A DNA stretch of 64,000 nucleotides from UBA7672 sp038326205 (lineage in GTDB: Bacteria > Pseudomonadota > Alphaproteobacteria > Caulobacterales > Hyphomonadaceae), in the NCBI GenBank assembly GCA_038326205.1, contig JBBQJV010000007.1, positions 1 to 64,000 of the forward strand. The letters run 5' to 3'. Positions 1-9,055 of the stretch are shown piece by piece. Position 1 is the stretch's first letter; each line of letters opens with the position of its first letter. A program made the position numbers and the translations under genes. The notes beneath the pieces were generated by a model. It worked only from the letters and a program-made list of their open reading frames with translations. It was not told the origin of the DNA and made no database searches.

Positions 1-448
1 CTCAAAGCGGACAAGGTGAGCGGGAAACAGGCGCCCATCAATCAACACTATGTCCTCGTCCTTAAGAAGCGCCTCCTCAAAGTGCTGGGAAATACGCCTT
101 TGCAGTTCAGCGGGATCGTCGGACGCGAGGCGGCTGGCCACAGCGACAGTTGTTCGGGACCCGTGATGAAATCTGGAAATCGGCTTGTCGTCAGGATTCT
201 GGATATTTGCGTAAGCGCATACGCTGCGAACTCGTTCGGCAAAGATCGCGAATGACTTTGGCCGATATGTGATTGCGAAACTTGGCGTTGGCGCTGAGAT
301 TCGGCTTGCCCTGAAAACCGATGACGCCAAAAGGTGTTACCATCTCTGGCGCACCATGCCGGACGACGTGCCCCGGTCGCGCACAAAACGACTCAAGCAG
401 CTCCTCGACGCTTGTGCCAGCGGTCTTGCGGGTCTTCAGATAGATGCT
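1..448 (-). pseudogene. frameshifted sulfotransferase-family remnant (runs off window start)
   Basis: Two overlapping minus-strand frames together read like one protein. The upstream frame (448 down to a stop at 191-193) begins SIYLKTRKTAGTSVEELL, which resembles the 5'-phosphosulfate-binding loop (KTRKTAGTS) of sulfotransferase-family proteins, and continues to FRNHISAKVI. The second frame (open from 336 to the window edge) carries NPDDKPISRF and then IVLIDGRLFPAHLVRFE, like the 'RNPWDxxVS' and 'YxxNGxxxVDxxIRYE' blocks of the same family. No in-frame start codon precedes the first block, because a TAG lies at 449-451. Seen: the two frames and their motifs. Inferred: a frameshift between about 190 and 300 and a lost N-terminus, so the gene is broken. 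It sits just downstream of the alcohol dehydrogenase. The family assignment is from memory of motif patterns. Confidence 0.5.
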
Positions 449-479
449 CTAGGCGCGTGCAAGAGGAGCATGCGGCAGC

Positions 480-1532
480 CTACGGCGTCATCACCACGCG
501 GCCAACAATCTTTCCCTCGCGCAGATCGTTGAGTGCCGCGTTGACCTGATCGAGCGGGCGCGTCGCCACAGGCACATCGGGCGCGCCTTTTCGGTTCACC
601 AGATCGAGCAGTTCTGCGATCTCGGGTAGACTGCCGACATAGCTCCCCTGAACCGTCAACGCTCGCATTGGAAAGAACGGCGTAGGAATTGTGACATCGC
701 CGCCGAACAGGCCAACGACGACGACCTTCGCTCCCTTGATCGACACATCAACAGCCAGCTTCACTGTGGGACCAGCGCCGACAAAATCGATTACTGCCCA
801 GGCGCCGCCGCCGGTCGCCGCACGGATCTGGTCCGCAACGTCCTTTCCCGCGCCATCGATCACGTGCGCCGCGCCAGCCTTCAGCGCTGCTTCGCGCTTC
901 ACCGGATCGATGTCGACGACGATTGCGCTCTTGCCGCCCATCTTTCTGTGCAACGCCAGCGCCATAAGGCCGACGCCGCCTGCGCCGATCATCACGACCG
1001 GTTCGTCGGACAGCGTATCCGAGACTTTCTTCAGGGCTCCGTAAGCTGTGACGCCGGAACAGGCTAGAGGCGCTGCGCGTTCTGGCGACAGCGAGCCGAT
1101 GTCGAATAGGTAGCGGGGATGCGGCACAACAAGATGCGTCGCAAATCCGCCGCCGCGATGGATGCCGATGCTGCAGGGCTTTATGCAGAGGTTCTCTTCG
1201 CCACGGCGGCACACGACACACTCGCCGCATCCCATCCACGGATGGATCAGCCGCACATCGCCTACGCTCACGCCCCTAGCGCCGGGGCCAACAGCGACGA
1301 CTTCGCCGACATTCTCGTGCCCCATCGTCAGCGGCAGTTTTACGCCGCGATCCTGCAGCTGGAGCTTCTGCCCTCCGCCGATGTCGTAATAGCCATCCCA
1401 GATGTGCAGGTCCGAGTGACAAACCCCGGCTGCGATCACACGCAGCACAACGTCAGAGCCTTTCGCCGTCGGCGTCTCGCGCTCGACGCGCTGCAAAGGG
1501 GCGCCGCATTCGCAGACATCATAGCTGAGCAT
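480..1532 (-). CDS. zinc-dependent alcohol dehydrogenase (MDR superfamily)
   Basis: 350-aa medium-chain dehydrogenase that would oxidise an alcohol or reduce an aldehyde with NAD(H) in the cytosol. Catalytic zinc ligands are visible as C38, H72 in the GHE motif and C158. The structural-zinc lobe is C102-x2-C105-x2-C108-x7-C116. The Rossmann glycine motif GAGGVG lies at 183-188 and is followed by VVDID, whose Asp favours NAD over NADP. Length is normal for the family. It is the last intact gene of a minus-strand run after thiolase and the Rid protein, 95 bp downstream of the latter, so a role in short-chain alcohol/acyl metabolism is plausible. The exact substrate cannot be read from sequence. 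Confidence 0.9.
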   Translation of the reverse strand: MLSYDVCECGAPLQRVERETPTAKGSDVVLRVIAAGVCHSDLHIWDGYYDIGGGQKLQLQDRGVKLPLTMGHENVGEVVAVGPGARGVSVGDVRLIHPWMGCGECVVCRRGEENLCIKPCSIGIHRGGGFATHLVVPHPRYLFDIGSLSPERAAPLACSGVTAYGALKKVSDTLSDEPVVMIGAGGVGLMALALHRKMGGKSAIVVDIDPVKREAALKAGAAHVIDGAGKDVADQIRAATGGGAWAVIDFVGAGPTVKLAVDVSIKGAKVVVVGLFGGDVTIPTPFFPMRALTVQGSYVGSLPEIAELLDLVNRKGAPDVPVATRPLDQVNAALNDLREGKIVGRVVMTP

Positions 1533-1626
1533 CAGGGTCTCCCGCGTTCTTTGCGAGAGGGTAACCGGCGCACGGCGACCGCGACAAGCACTAGTTGGCT
1601 TTGCGATGCGCGCACCGGAATTACGG

Positions 1627-2013
1627 CTATCGCGTGATGACTGCGTCGGCTTCGATCTCGACCAGCCAGCCGGGATTGATCAGAGCATTCGTGCCGAGGA
1701 AGGAACACGCCGGCTCGATATCCTTGAACACTTCGCCATGGACCTCGCCTGCTTCCTTCCAACGGCTCATGTCGGTTAGAAAAACGCGGGTCCGCACCAC
1801 ATTCTTCATGTCCGCGCCGGCTTGCACCAGCGCGCCCTCGATGATGTCGAGGCAGCGCTTGGTCTGGCCGCGCATGTCGCCGGGGGCCGCGACCGAACCG
1901 TCTGCAGCGATGGGCGCACAGCCGGAGACGAACACCATGTTGCCCACGCGCACAGCACGCGAGAAACCGAGGCCCAGCTTGGAGCCGCTTGGGACTTTTA
2001 CAACATCGCCCAT
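1627..2013 (-). CDS. RidA/YjgF/UK114-family protein, divergent subgroup
   Basis: 128-aa member of the Rid family, small trimeric proteins whose archetype deaminates reactive enamine/imine intermediates. Family marks seen are GNMVFVSG (24-31), RTRVFLTDM (74-82) and the C-terminal VEIEADAV. The position of the catalytic Arg of E. coli RidA (in 'PARS') reads PACS here (P101-A-C-S), so the substrate-carboxylate-binding Arg is replaced by Cys. Such members fall in Rid subgroups for which imine deaminase activity is not expected. Only 3 bp separate it from the thiolase stop, so the two are very probably co-transcribed. Confidence 0.85.
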   Translation of the reverse strand: MGDVVKVPSGSKLGLGFSRAVRVGNMVFVSGCAPIAADGSVAAPGDMRGQTKRCLDIIEGALVQAGADMKNVVRTRVFLTDMSRWKEAGEVHGEVFKDIEPACSFLGTNALINPGWLVEIEADAVITR

Positions 2014-2016
2014 GGA

Positions 2017-3198
2017 TCAGGCCCGCTCAATCGCCATGGCGATGCCTTCGCCACCGCCGATGCAGAGGGCGGCCATACCGCGCTTCTTGCCTTGCTGCTC
2101 AAGCGCGTTGATCAGCGTCACCAGCACGCGGGCGCCGGACGCGCCGATCGGGTGGCCGAGGGCGCAGGCGCCGCCGTTGACGTTGACCTTGTCGTGCGTG
2201 ATGCCGAGTTCCTTCATGGCGATCATCGGCACAACCGCGAACGCCTCATTGATCTCCCAGAGATCGACGTCCGAGGCGGACCAGCCGGCCTTCTCGAGCG
2301 CCTTCTTCATCGCCGGCACCGGGGCCGTGGTGAAGTAGGCCGGCTCATGACTGTGCGCCGCCGTGGCGACGATCTTCGCCAGAGGCTTCAGCCCGCGCTT
2401 CTTTGCCTCGGACTCTCTCATGAGCACGAGGGCAGCCGCGCCATCCGAAATGCCGGAAGCGTTGGCGGCCGTCACCGTACCGTCCTTCGAGAAGGCAGGG
2501 CGCAGCGTCGGAATTTTGTCCGGCATGGCCTGGCGCGGCAGTTCATCTGTGTCGATCGTCACATCACCCTTCTTGCCCTTGACCACGACCGGTGTGATCT
2601 CGCGCTTGAAGCGGCCTTCCTTGGTGGCGGACTGCGCGCGCGCCAGCGTTTCGAGCGCGTAGGCATCCTGTTGTTCGCGGGTGAACTGATATTCCTTCGC
2701 GATCATATCGGCATAGTTGCCCATCGCGCCGCCGCCATAGGCGTCCTCGAGGCCATCCGTCGCCATGTGATCCTTCAGCGCAGCCGCGCCATACTTGTGA
2801 CCCTTGCGCAGGTCGACGAGGTGGGGCGCGTTGGTCATGCTCTCCATGCCGCCCGCGACAACCACCTTGGCCTCGCCCGAAAGAATGGCGGCGCGGCCCA
2901 TCACGGCCGCCTGCATGCCCGAGCCGCACATCTTGTTGATTGTGGTGGCCTCTGCGCCTTTGGGCAGTCCGGACTTGATGCCCGCCTGGCGGGCCGGCGC
3001 CTGGCCCTGACCGGCCGGGAGGCAGTTGCCCATATAGACCAGCTCGACGTCTTCGCCTTTGATGCCGGCTTCCGTCATCGCGCCCTTGATCGCCAGCGCG
3101 CCCAATTCGTTGGCCGAGAAGCTTGCCAGTTCACCCAGCATCGCCCCCATTGGCGTGCGCGCCATACCGACGATAACGACGGGATCAGATCCGCTCAT
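2017..3198 (-). CDS. acetyl-CoA C-acyltransferase (thiolase)
   Basis: 393-aa thiolase, which condenses or cleaves acyl-CoA units (acetoacetyl-CoA thiolase or beta-ketothiolase). The nucleophile C91 is in MCGSGMQA. The GGACALGHPIG block gives H349, and the C-terminal CIGGGEG block gives C379; these are the complete catalytic set. Length and start fit the family. It is first in a minus-strand run with the Rid protein and the alcohol dehydrogenase. A divergent crotonase begins about 210 bp away, which supports short-chain fatty acid or beta-oxidation metabolism. A symbol such as atoB or phaA cannot be chosen from sequence alone. Confidence 0.93.
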   Translation of the reverse strand: MSGSDPVVIVGMARTPMGAMLGELASFSANELGALAIKGAMTEAGIKGEDVELVYMGNCLPAGQGQAPARQAGIKSGLPKGAEATTINKMCGSGMQAAVMGRAAILSGEAKVVVAGGMESMTNAPHLVDLRKGHKYGAAALKDHMATDGLEDAYGGGAMGNYADMIAKEYQFTREQQDAYALETLARAQSATKEGRFKREITPVVVKGKKGDVTIDTDELPRQAMPDKIPTLRPAFSKDGTVTAANASGISDGAAALVLMRESEAKKRGLKPLAKIVATAAHSHEPAYFTTAPVPAMKKALEKAGWSASDVDLWEINEAFAVVPMIAMKELGITHDKVNVNGGACALGHPIGASGARVLVTLINALEQQGKKRGMAALCIGGGEGIAMAIERA

Positions 3199-3406
3199 GG
3201 GGCAAAACCTTTCTGTTCAGATGTGGGCGCACAATCATCCTGTCCCCCCGCTCAGTCAAGCGCACGCGCCTGTCCCTCGGTAAGTGTAGCTAACAACGTG
3301 GATCAATACATTTCCCGGCTGTTTAGGGCTGCGGGCGCTCCGGCCGCCGCATGGACGCGCAAGGGATCGCATCGCATAGTCTGGCCAAGCGCTGCGGGAG
3401 GCCAGA

Positions 3407-4216
3407 TTGCCGGACAGCTTTATCACTATCGAAACCACCGGCCGTATCGCTATCGTGCGCTTCGATCGCGGCGACAAGGCCAACGCTCTTTCTGTAGAAG
3501 CCCTGCGCCAGCTCACCGAGACCGCGCGCAGCTTCCACGCCCGCCCCGGCATCTCAGCTGTCATCCTTACCGGCCCAACGTCTACGAGGAAGCCCAACAA
3601 CTTCACCATGGGCGCAGATCTCAAAGACCCGGCTCGCCTCGAACAGCGCGGCCAGGGCCTCTCCGAACGTCGCCTGTCCCTGCGCGCCGGACCAGAGATG
3701 TGCGCGGCTTGGGAGAAGATCGATGCCATCACCATCATGGCCATCGAAGGCTGGTGCGTTGGCGGCGGCGCTGCGCTCGCCGTCGCCTGCGATCTCCGCG
3801 TCATGGCGAAGTCTGCGAAGGTCTACGTTCCCGAAGTCGCGCGCGGCATGAACATGAGCTGGGGCTCGATTCCGCGTATGACAGCCCTCGTCGGCCCCGC
3901 GCGCGCCAAGCGTCTCGCCGCATTGTGCGAGAAGATCGATGCCGACACCGCCCTCGCCTGGGGCCTCGCCGACGCCGTGGCGGAAGATGGCGCCGCACTC
4001 GCCCGCGCGATGGAGTTCGCGACGGCCGCCGCGGCTCTGCCTCCGACCGCTCTCAAGATGGTGAAGCGTGACGTCAACATCGCCGCCCTCGCGCTCTCGC
4101 AGGCGACAGCCCACCGCGACCTTGAAGCCTTTGCGCTTATGGAACAATCCGAAGACTTCGCCGAAGGCGTTTCATCCTTCCTTGAAGGCCGCGACGCGAA
4201 ATTCACGGGGGACTAG
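3407..4216 (+). CDS. enoyl-CoA hydratase/isomerase family protein
   Basis: 269-aa crotonase-fold protein acting on acyl-CoA thioesters. It starts at TTG (3407), chosen because GGGAGG lies at 3396-3401 and no in-frame ATG occurs before the conserved N-terminus. The oxyanion-hole regions are FTMGADL and CVGGGAALAVACD. One of the two catalytic Glu positions of classical hydratases (in 'GGGxELA') is Ala here, while the second (PEV) is kept, so a plain hydratase role is doubtful and an isomerase or other crotonase chemistry is possible. It is divergent from thiolase, and its 3' end overlaps the convergent TMEM175-like gene by 14 bp. Confidence 0.85.
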   Translation: MPDSFITIETTGRIAIVRFDRGDKANALSVEALRQLTETARSFHARPGISAVILTGPTSTRKPNNFTMGADLKDPARLEQRGQGLSERRLSLRAGPEMCAAWEKIDAITIMAIEGWCVGGGAALAVACDLRVMAKSAKVYVPEVARGMNMSWGSIPRMTALVGPARAKRLAALCEKIDADTALAWGLADAVAEDGAALARAMEFATAAAALPPTALKMVKRDVNIAALALSQATAHRDLEAFALMEQSEDFAEGVSSFLEGRDAKFTGD

Positions 4217-4862
4217 CAACACTCCCCTGCTCGCCCTTGTTGGGTCCGAACAGTAACCGCGCGACGACCATGACCACGGGGATCAAGACCCAGCAGAACT
4301 GCGATAGGGTGGGCTGTCCCTGCAAGCTCAGCGCAAGACCGATGGCAAACGAGATGCCCGGTGAAAGGGCGCGAAAGACACGCCACATGCGATTGCGCGC
4401 TGTCATTCCGCTCACCAGCCGGCCCTTGTCGCGCATCAGGACGAGCAGTAGCGCCGTCTGCGCCAGCGACGCAGTGACGAGGGCGATACAGTAAGCGCGC
4501 CAAGCCGTTCCGAGCATGCCGTGCTCGCCGATCAAGCCAGATACAAAAGGCATGACCGCGATTGTCGACAGAAAAAGAAGATTCAGCCACGCCGTCGGCC
4601 AATCGAATGCCGATGCTTTGCGCGTGATCGCCATGTGGCTGGCCCAGAAAATAGCAACCAGCGCAAAACTGCTAAAGAATGCCACGAACTTCGGCGTCAG
4701 TCCGATGATTGCATCCAGCAGCTCCGCATCGCTCTCCGCCACGGGTGGGCGCAGTTCGAGCACGAGCAATGTCAGCACGATTGCGAACACCGCGTCCGAG
4801 AAGAACAGCATCCGGCTGATCATGCGGCCGTCCCCCGGCCCGTCACCCTCTGCGTCACTCAT
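4203..4862 (-). CDS. TMEM175-family (DUF1211) potassium-channel-like membrane protein
   Basis: About 219 aa with several hydrophobic helices. The TMEM175/DUF1211 signature RMLFFSDAVFAI (R-x3-FSD) stands near the N-terminus in the first helix. Bacterial homologues form K+-conducting channels from six-helix subunits, which fits the length. The start at 4862 (MSDAEG) is preferred because GGGGAG lies about 8 nt upstream; an ATG at 4895 in the same frame is possible. It is convergent with and overlaps the crotonase end. It may be the tail of a minus-strand run headed by mnmA, although it lies about 120 bp beyond the preceding gene. Confidence 0.85.
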   Translation of the reverse strand: MSDAEGDGPGDGRMISRMLFFSDAVFAIVLTLLVLELRPPVAESDAELLDAIIGLTPKFVAFFSSFALVAIFWASHMAITRKASAFDWPTAWLNLLFLSTIAVMPFVSGLIGEHGMLGTAWRAYCIALVTASLAQTALLLVLMRDKGRLVSGMTARNRMWRVFRALSPGISFAIGLALSLQGQPTLSQFCWVLIPVVMVVARLLFGPNKGEQGSVASPP

Positions 4863-4983
4863 CCTGTTCTCCCCATGGCGATGCCCACCATCCACGCATG
4901 GCTTTCGATGATGCCGATCACCTTGAGGGGATCGGCGTCACGCACTTCAACGGCGTGCCGCCTTCCCTTGCTCCGCCGGTCGT

Positions 4984-6006
4984 TCACTCGGTCCGGTTCA
5001 CGTTCATCACATTCGCCACGCCGCGCCGGTCATTTTCGCGGCCACCAAGTAGAATGTTGTAGAGTCCGTAATTGCCCTCATGGCAGGCGTATTCGTAGAT
5101 GTTGCCGTCGATCCGGTTGAGCGCAGTCTCGCCGCGCCACACGTCCGTGTACATCGCCGGATCATTGACCTCGAACTGATAGAGGATCTGCCGATCCGAT
5201 ATCCGCGTGAAGTGCTCGGTAATCCTGCCTGCCATGCTCAGCACTGTCCGATCCGTGCGCTGGTCCGGATGCATATTTGTCGTCTCGACAACCAGTGTAT
5301 CACCCTCCCAGTGCGCCACCGGATCGCCCATCCATGTCTGAACGCTCTCATCATGATGCTTCGCGCCGATCCGCGCCACGCGCACATCGTGCACCATCTC
5401 GACCATCAGCATCACATCGCTCGGCGTCTGCACGATCTGCACATTGTTGTTGTAGAGCCCCGACCGCAGCGGCGGCCCGCCCGACAACAGAACGCAGCGC
5501 TCCCCCAGCCCACGTTCCTCCGGATTGTCATACCCCGTCCCCCGCTTGCGCGGGCTGGACGCCTCGAAGCTCGCGCCCGCCTCGGTCAGCGCAGGTATCT
5601 TGCCGTTCTCCGGATAAACGATCCACGACGACCGCAGCTCGCCGCCGATCGACGTTACGTGCGATCCCGGATCGGTATAGGCCACGTCGTAGTTTCCGAC
5701 TGGCGGCAGGGGCTTCCCCTTCTCCGGCGCACCCTCCTTCGGATCGACGTAGCTCGCCTGCGTCTTCATCCGCTTGTTGAACAGCGTGCCATCTTCCATC
5801 CTGTCCGCTTGTTCGCGCGACAGCACCAGCGGATAGCCTTCGGGCCGCTCCATCGGCGTCGCCGTCGCTGTGCTCCAAACGCCTTGAAGATCGGGCTTGC
5901 CCTCCGCCGTGCGCGGCGGCTGATAGGCGGCCTGCGCATGGGCGGATGCCCCCGCAAAGACTGCCAGTAGGAGTGAAGCGGCTACGCCGCGCACCGTCAG
6001 CGCCAT
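4984..6006 (-). CDS. secreted protein of unknown function
   Basis: 340-aa protein with a clear Sec signal peptide (hydrophobic core to about residue 25, ending AHAQA) and a strong ribosome site (GGGAGGAG) before the ATG. The mature part opens with PRTAEGKPDLQGVWS, a start seen in exported proteins of unknown role in alphaproteobacteria and acidobacteria, and contains HWEGDTLVVETTN and YACHEGNYGL blocks. No catalytic motif could be assigned. It follows the Rieske oxygenase gene by about 95 bp on the same strand, so it may be co-transcribed with it. Confidence 0.8.
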   Translation of the reverse strand: MALTVRGVAASLLLAVFAGASAHAQAAYQPPRTAEGKPDLQGVWSTATATPMERPEGYPLVLSREQADRMEDGTLFNKRMKTQASYVDPKEGAPEKGKPLPPVGNYDVAYTDPGSHVTSIGGELRSSWIVYPENGKIPALTEAGASFEASSPRKRGTGYDNPEERGLGERCVLLSGGPPLRSGLYNNNVQIVQTPSDVMLMVEMVHDVRVARIGAKHHDESVQTWMGDPVAHWEGDTLVVETTNMHPDQRTDRTVLSMAGRITEHFTRISDRQILYQFEVNDPAMYTDVWRGETALNRIDGNIYEYACHEGNYGLYNILLGGRENDRRGVANVMNVNRTE

Positions 6007-6101
6007 CTGCTCCTCCCATCCGATCCTCGGCGTCCGCCGGGTCGATCTGTTTGAAGCAGTGTCGCTCAGACGGCGCAGGATGCAAGCACGCTGATAAGGC
6101 T

Positions 6102-7049
6102 TCAGGCTGCGGCGCCCCGCAGGTCTTCATAGTAGTATTTGCGGAATTGCAGCGTTGCACGATCTGTCTGTACAGACCGCTCCTGCGCCGCCGGCGGAAC
6201 TTCACCTGGCGGAGAAGATTCGAGGACAGCCTTGTCTTCGTCGGCGATCTTTGCGCTCGATGTCCGGAATAGCGGATCGAAAAGGCCGAGGCGCATGAAG
6301 TCGCGCGAGGCAACCACAGTCAGCCGCGTCTTGTCTGGACCCGCTGGGACCACAAGTGCGTGAATGCGGAAATGGCGGTTCGGAATGGGGATTGTCAGCG
6401 CCATCATGTTCGGCCTGTAAAAATCCAAAACGCCACCGCCAACGCCATCAAGCTGTGCGACGGCACGCCCGCCCCATGGCGTGTCTTCCCACGAAATATC
6501 CATGCGCGATTGCGGCGACATTCTTCGTACTAACGGCTTGCCGATCGTCTTGCGATGCACGAACGGCAGGTGTGGACTGTCGAGCATGTTCTCCATCGCC
6601 CGCGTCCAGTGACAGTCCCACAGCCGCGTCACATATGTGCGCGCAAGACCTGGCGCGATGAGGCCATCGGGCGGTACGGGCTCGACAGGCGCATCGCGGC
6701 CCGGCGCCGTATAGACCCACACGAGATCGCCGAGCACGCGCACCGGTAGCGGCGTCGCGCCGAGCAACTCAATTTTTGCATCGGGATTCATCGGCACATG
6801 CCGGTTGGATCCATCCGGCGCAAAGCGCCAGCCATGAAATGGGCACTCAAGGCAACCATCGGCGCCGATGCGCCCAAGCGACAGCTTGACGGCCCGGTGC
6901 GGACAACGGTCGATCAAGGCGCCAATTCGCGTGCCCTCACCCCGGAACAGCACGATGCCCTCACCAGCAAGTTCGACCTGCACAGGTTCACGGCCTAAGC
7001 GCCGCGTCTCGAGGACGGGTGTCCAGACGTTTGCAAAATTCTCGAACAC
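6102..7049 (-). CDS. Rieske [2Fe-2S] ring-hydroxylating oxygenase, alpha subunit type
   Basis: About 315-aa non-heme iron oxygenase expected to hydroxylate or demethylate an aromatic or sterol-like substrate using electrons from a separate reductase. The Rieske cluster motif is C49-x-H51-x17-C69-x2-H72 (numbering from the chosen start). The mononuclear iron site is N154-x2-D157-x2-H160-x4-H165, in MENMLDSPHLPFVH. The GTG start (7049) gives the usual short N-terminus (MFENFANVW) and has GGAGGG 10 nt upstream. An ATG at 7103 would add 18 Cys-rich residues. No reductase or ferredoxin gene is adjacent. It lies about 95 bp downstream of mnmA. Confidence 0.88.
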   Translation of the reverse strand: MFENFANVWTPVLETRRLGREPVQVELAGEGIVLFRGEGTRIGALIDRCPHRAVKLSLGRIGADGCLECPFHGWRFAPDGSNRHVPMNPDAKIELLGATPLPVRVLGDLVWVYTAPGRDAPVEPVPPDGLIAPGLARTYVTRLWDCHWTRAMENMLDSPHLPFVHRKTIGKPLVRRMSPQSRMDISWEDTPWGGRAVAQLDGVGGGVLDFYRPNMMALTIPIPNRHFRIHALVVPAGPDKTRLTVVASRDFMRLGLFDPLFRTSSAKIADEDKAVLESSPPGEVPPAAQERSVQTDRATLQFRKYYYEDLRGAAA

Positions 7050-7144
7050 TGCCGCTTCGCCCTCCGTGGAGTCACACTGACAATCGCCCTTGCGTACGCA
7101 CACAGGCTGCGACCGGTTCAGATCATCAGCAAGAGGCCAGCGAC

Positions 7145-8425
7145 TTATAGTTGTGTCGCAGCGCTCACCGTGCTCGCAATGAACCCGCCACCGAGGACGG
7201 TCCGCCCGTCTGGCGCCGCATAAAGCACGCAGGCCTGCCCCGGCGCGACGCCTTCTTCGGGCACGTCGAAGGCAAAGCCCGGCACGCCATCAACCAGCAT
7301 CAATCGACCCGGCACGGGCGCTCGCGTTGAGCGCACACGCGCCAGCGCCTGCACACCTGCTGCGCAGGCATCCGCGAGCGATCCTTCGCCGAGCCAGTTG
7401 CTCTCGCCAATTGACAGCCCGCTCGTGAGCAGCGCTTCGCGCGGTCCCACGATCACCCGGCGATTGGGCGCGTCGATTTTGACAACGAACAAGGGCTCGC
7501 CGGTCGCGACGCCAAGGCCGCGACGTTGGCCGATTGTGTAGCGGATCACGCCGTCATGCTGGCCCATCACGCGCCCGTCCATGTGCACGACGTCGCCCGG
7601 CGCAGAAGCGCCCGGACGCAGCTTCTGCACGATGTCAGAATACTTGCCGGCGGGGACAAAGCAGATGTCCTGGCTGTCCGGTTTCGCCGCCACCTGCAGA
7701 CCGAGCGCCGACGCCGCGCGCCTCACATCGGGCTTGTTCATGCCGCCGAGCGGAAAGCGCAGGAAGTCGAGTTGCGCACGCGTGGTCGCGAACAGGAAAT
7801 AGGATTGATCACGATCCGCATCAGCCGCGCGAACAAGTTCCGCCTGCCCGTCGGCGCCGATCGCGCGACGGATGTAATGTCCGGTCGCCATGGCGTCCGC
7901 GCCGAGGTCCCGCGCCGTTGCCAGCAGGTCGGAGAATTTTACGGTTTGATTGCACCGCACACACGGGATCGGCGTCGACCCTTTCAAGTACGTATCCGCA
8001 AAATCTTCCATCACCTGCTGACGAAAACGGCTTTCGTAATCCAGCACATAGTGCGGTATGCCCAACGCGTCCGCGACGCGGCGCGCATCGTGAATGTCCT
8101 GCCCCGCACAGCACGCACCCTGTTTCTTCAGCGCAGCGCCATGGTCGTAAAGCTGCAGCGTCACGCCGATAACGTCATAGCCGGCGTATTTCAGCAGGGC
8201 TGCGACAACGGATGAGTCCACGCCCCCCGACATGGCGGCGACGACGCGGATGTCCCCCCGCGGACGCGGGTCGCCGGGAAACAGGTCGAGGTCAGCCCCC
8301 GACAGGTCCACATTCGCCAGTTTCGAGAAATCACAGAGCCCGTCCGCAACTGGCCAATCTTCATGCGGAAAGTCCACATCGACAGGAACAGGCGAGCCGC
8401 CACGGGGCCCGATAAGCGTAGCCAT
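7145..8425 (-). CDS. mnmA: tRNA-specific 2-thiouridylase MnmA
   Basis: 426-aa enzyme that installs the 2-thio group on U34 of Lys/Glu/Gln tRNAs, taking sulfur from a persulfide relay and activating the tRNA with ATP. The PP-loop SGGVDS is at 66-71. The catalytic Cys pair is C158 (in CVRCN) and C255 (in SQDICFV). The tRNA-binding and beta-barrel C-terminal domains follow. A roughly 60-residue N-terminal extension precedes the PP-loop and lengthens the protein beyond the roughly 370 aa of E. coli; the sequence there (PVDVDFPHEDWPVADG) looks coding. Confidence 0.95.
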   Translation of the reverse strand: MATLIGPRGGSPVPVDVDFPHEDWPVADGLCDFSKLANVDLSGADLDLFPGDPRPRGDIRVVAAMSGGVDSSVVAALLKYAGYDVIGVTLQLYDHGAALKKQGACCAGQDIHDARRVADALGIPHYVLDYESRFRQQVMEDFADTYLKGSTPIPCVRCNQTVKFSDLLATARDLGADAMATGHYIRRAIGADGQAELVRAADADRDQSYFLFATTRAQLDFLRFPLGGMNKPDVRRAASALGLQVAAKPDSQDICFVPAGKYSDIVQKLRPGASAPGDVVHMDGRVMGQHDGVIRYTIGQRRGLGVATGEPLFVVKIDAPNRRVIVGPREALLTSGLSIGESNWLGEGSLADACAAGVQALARVRSTRAPVPGRLMLVDGVPGFAFDVPEEGVAPGQACVLYAAPDGRTVLGGGFIASTVSAATQL

Positions 8426-8575
8426 TTCGTCTCTCCAGCGGGTTCAAGGCCCGCAGCAGATTGATGTTGAGCGCCCGGATATAGGCCAATCGCAGTAAAA
8501 TGTTGAGTCCTCCGGGTTTCGATCCCGGCAAACCTCTTTATGGCCTGTCTGCTTGGCGCCAAGGAGCTTGAGCCC

Positions 8576-9013
8576 GTGTCAGATCCCAAGTCTTCCGAGC
8601 CCCAATCTGTAGGGGAAAAAGCCCGCGTCGCCGGCTGCCTTGCCGGCCTCGCCATCCCGCTCGCGGTGATCGGCTGGATGGCGTTTGATCAGTTCATCCT
8701 CACCCGCTTCACCGCTCCCGAACAGCACGCCGAGCGGCCAGCCTGCATCGGCCCCGTCGATGGCGACCCCAAATGGCAAAACACATGCGATGAGACGATC
8801 AACATTAAATACTGCCTGATCGCCTCGGCCACCCGCGAAGTCTGCCGGGCGCACAAGCTGGCGCCCGGCAAGGGCGTCACCGGCATCGACTATGCGCTGG
8901 CCGAACTCGGCGCCCCCCTGGTGAACATGAGCCGTATGGCTTGCGCCGAGCCCTACATGCCCGTTCCACAGCGCCACCCCAACACTGGACGCATGCGGGA
9001 CGTCTGCACCTGA
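8576..9013 (+). CDS. hypothetical single-pass membrane/exported protein
   Basis: About 145-aa protein of unknown function. The GTG start at 8576 is chosen because AAGGAG lies 7 nt upstream; an in-frame ATG at 8540 lacks such a site. A hydrophobic segment (residues about 18-36, CLAGLAIPLAVIGWMAF) is followed by a domain with several Cys (PACIG, NTCDE, YCLIA, EVCRA, MACAE, DVCT), suggesting disulfides in the periplasm. It is divergent from mnmA and about 40 bp upstream of the next unknown gene. Confidence 0.7.
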   Translation: MSDPKSSEPQSVGEKARVAGCLAGLAIPLAVIGWMAFDQFILTRFTAPEQHAERPACIGPVDGDPKWQNTCDETINIKYCLIASATREVCRAHKLAPGKGVTGIDYALAELGAPLVNMSRMACAEPYMPVPQRHPNTGRMRDVCT

Positions 9014-9055
9014 CCCCATCTGGACGCGCGGCCTCGGACGCATCACCCTGCCGCC

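Noticed and set aside
1822..4071. 749-codon open frame on the plus strand opposite the thiolase and Rid genes
   Set aside because: His/Arg-rich composition typical of an antisense shadow in high-GC DNA; the minus strand has complete thiolase and Rid motifs.
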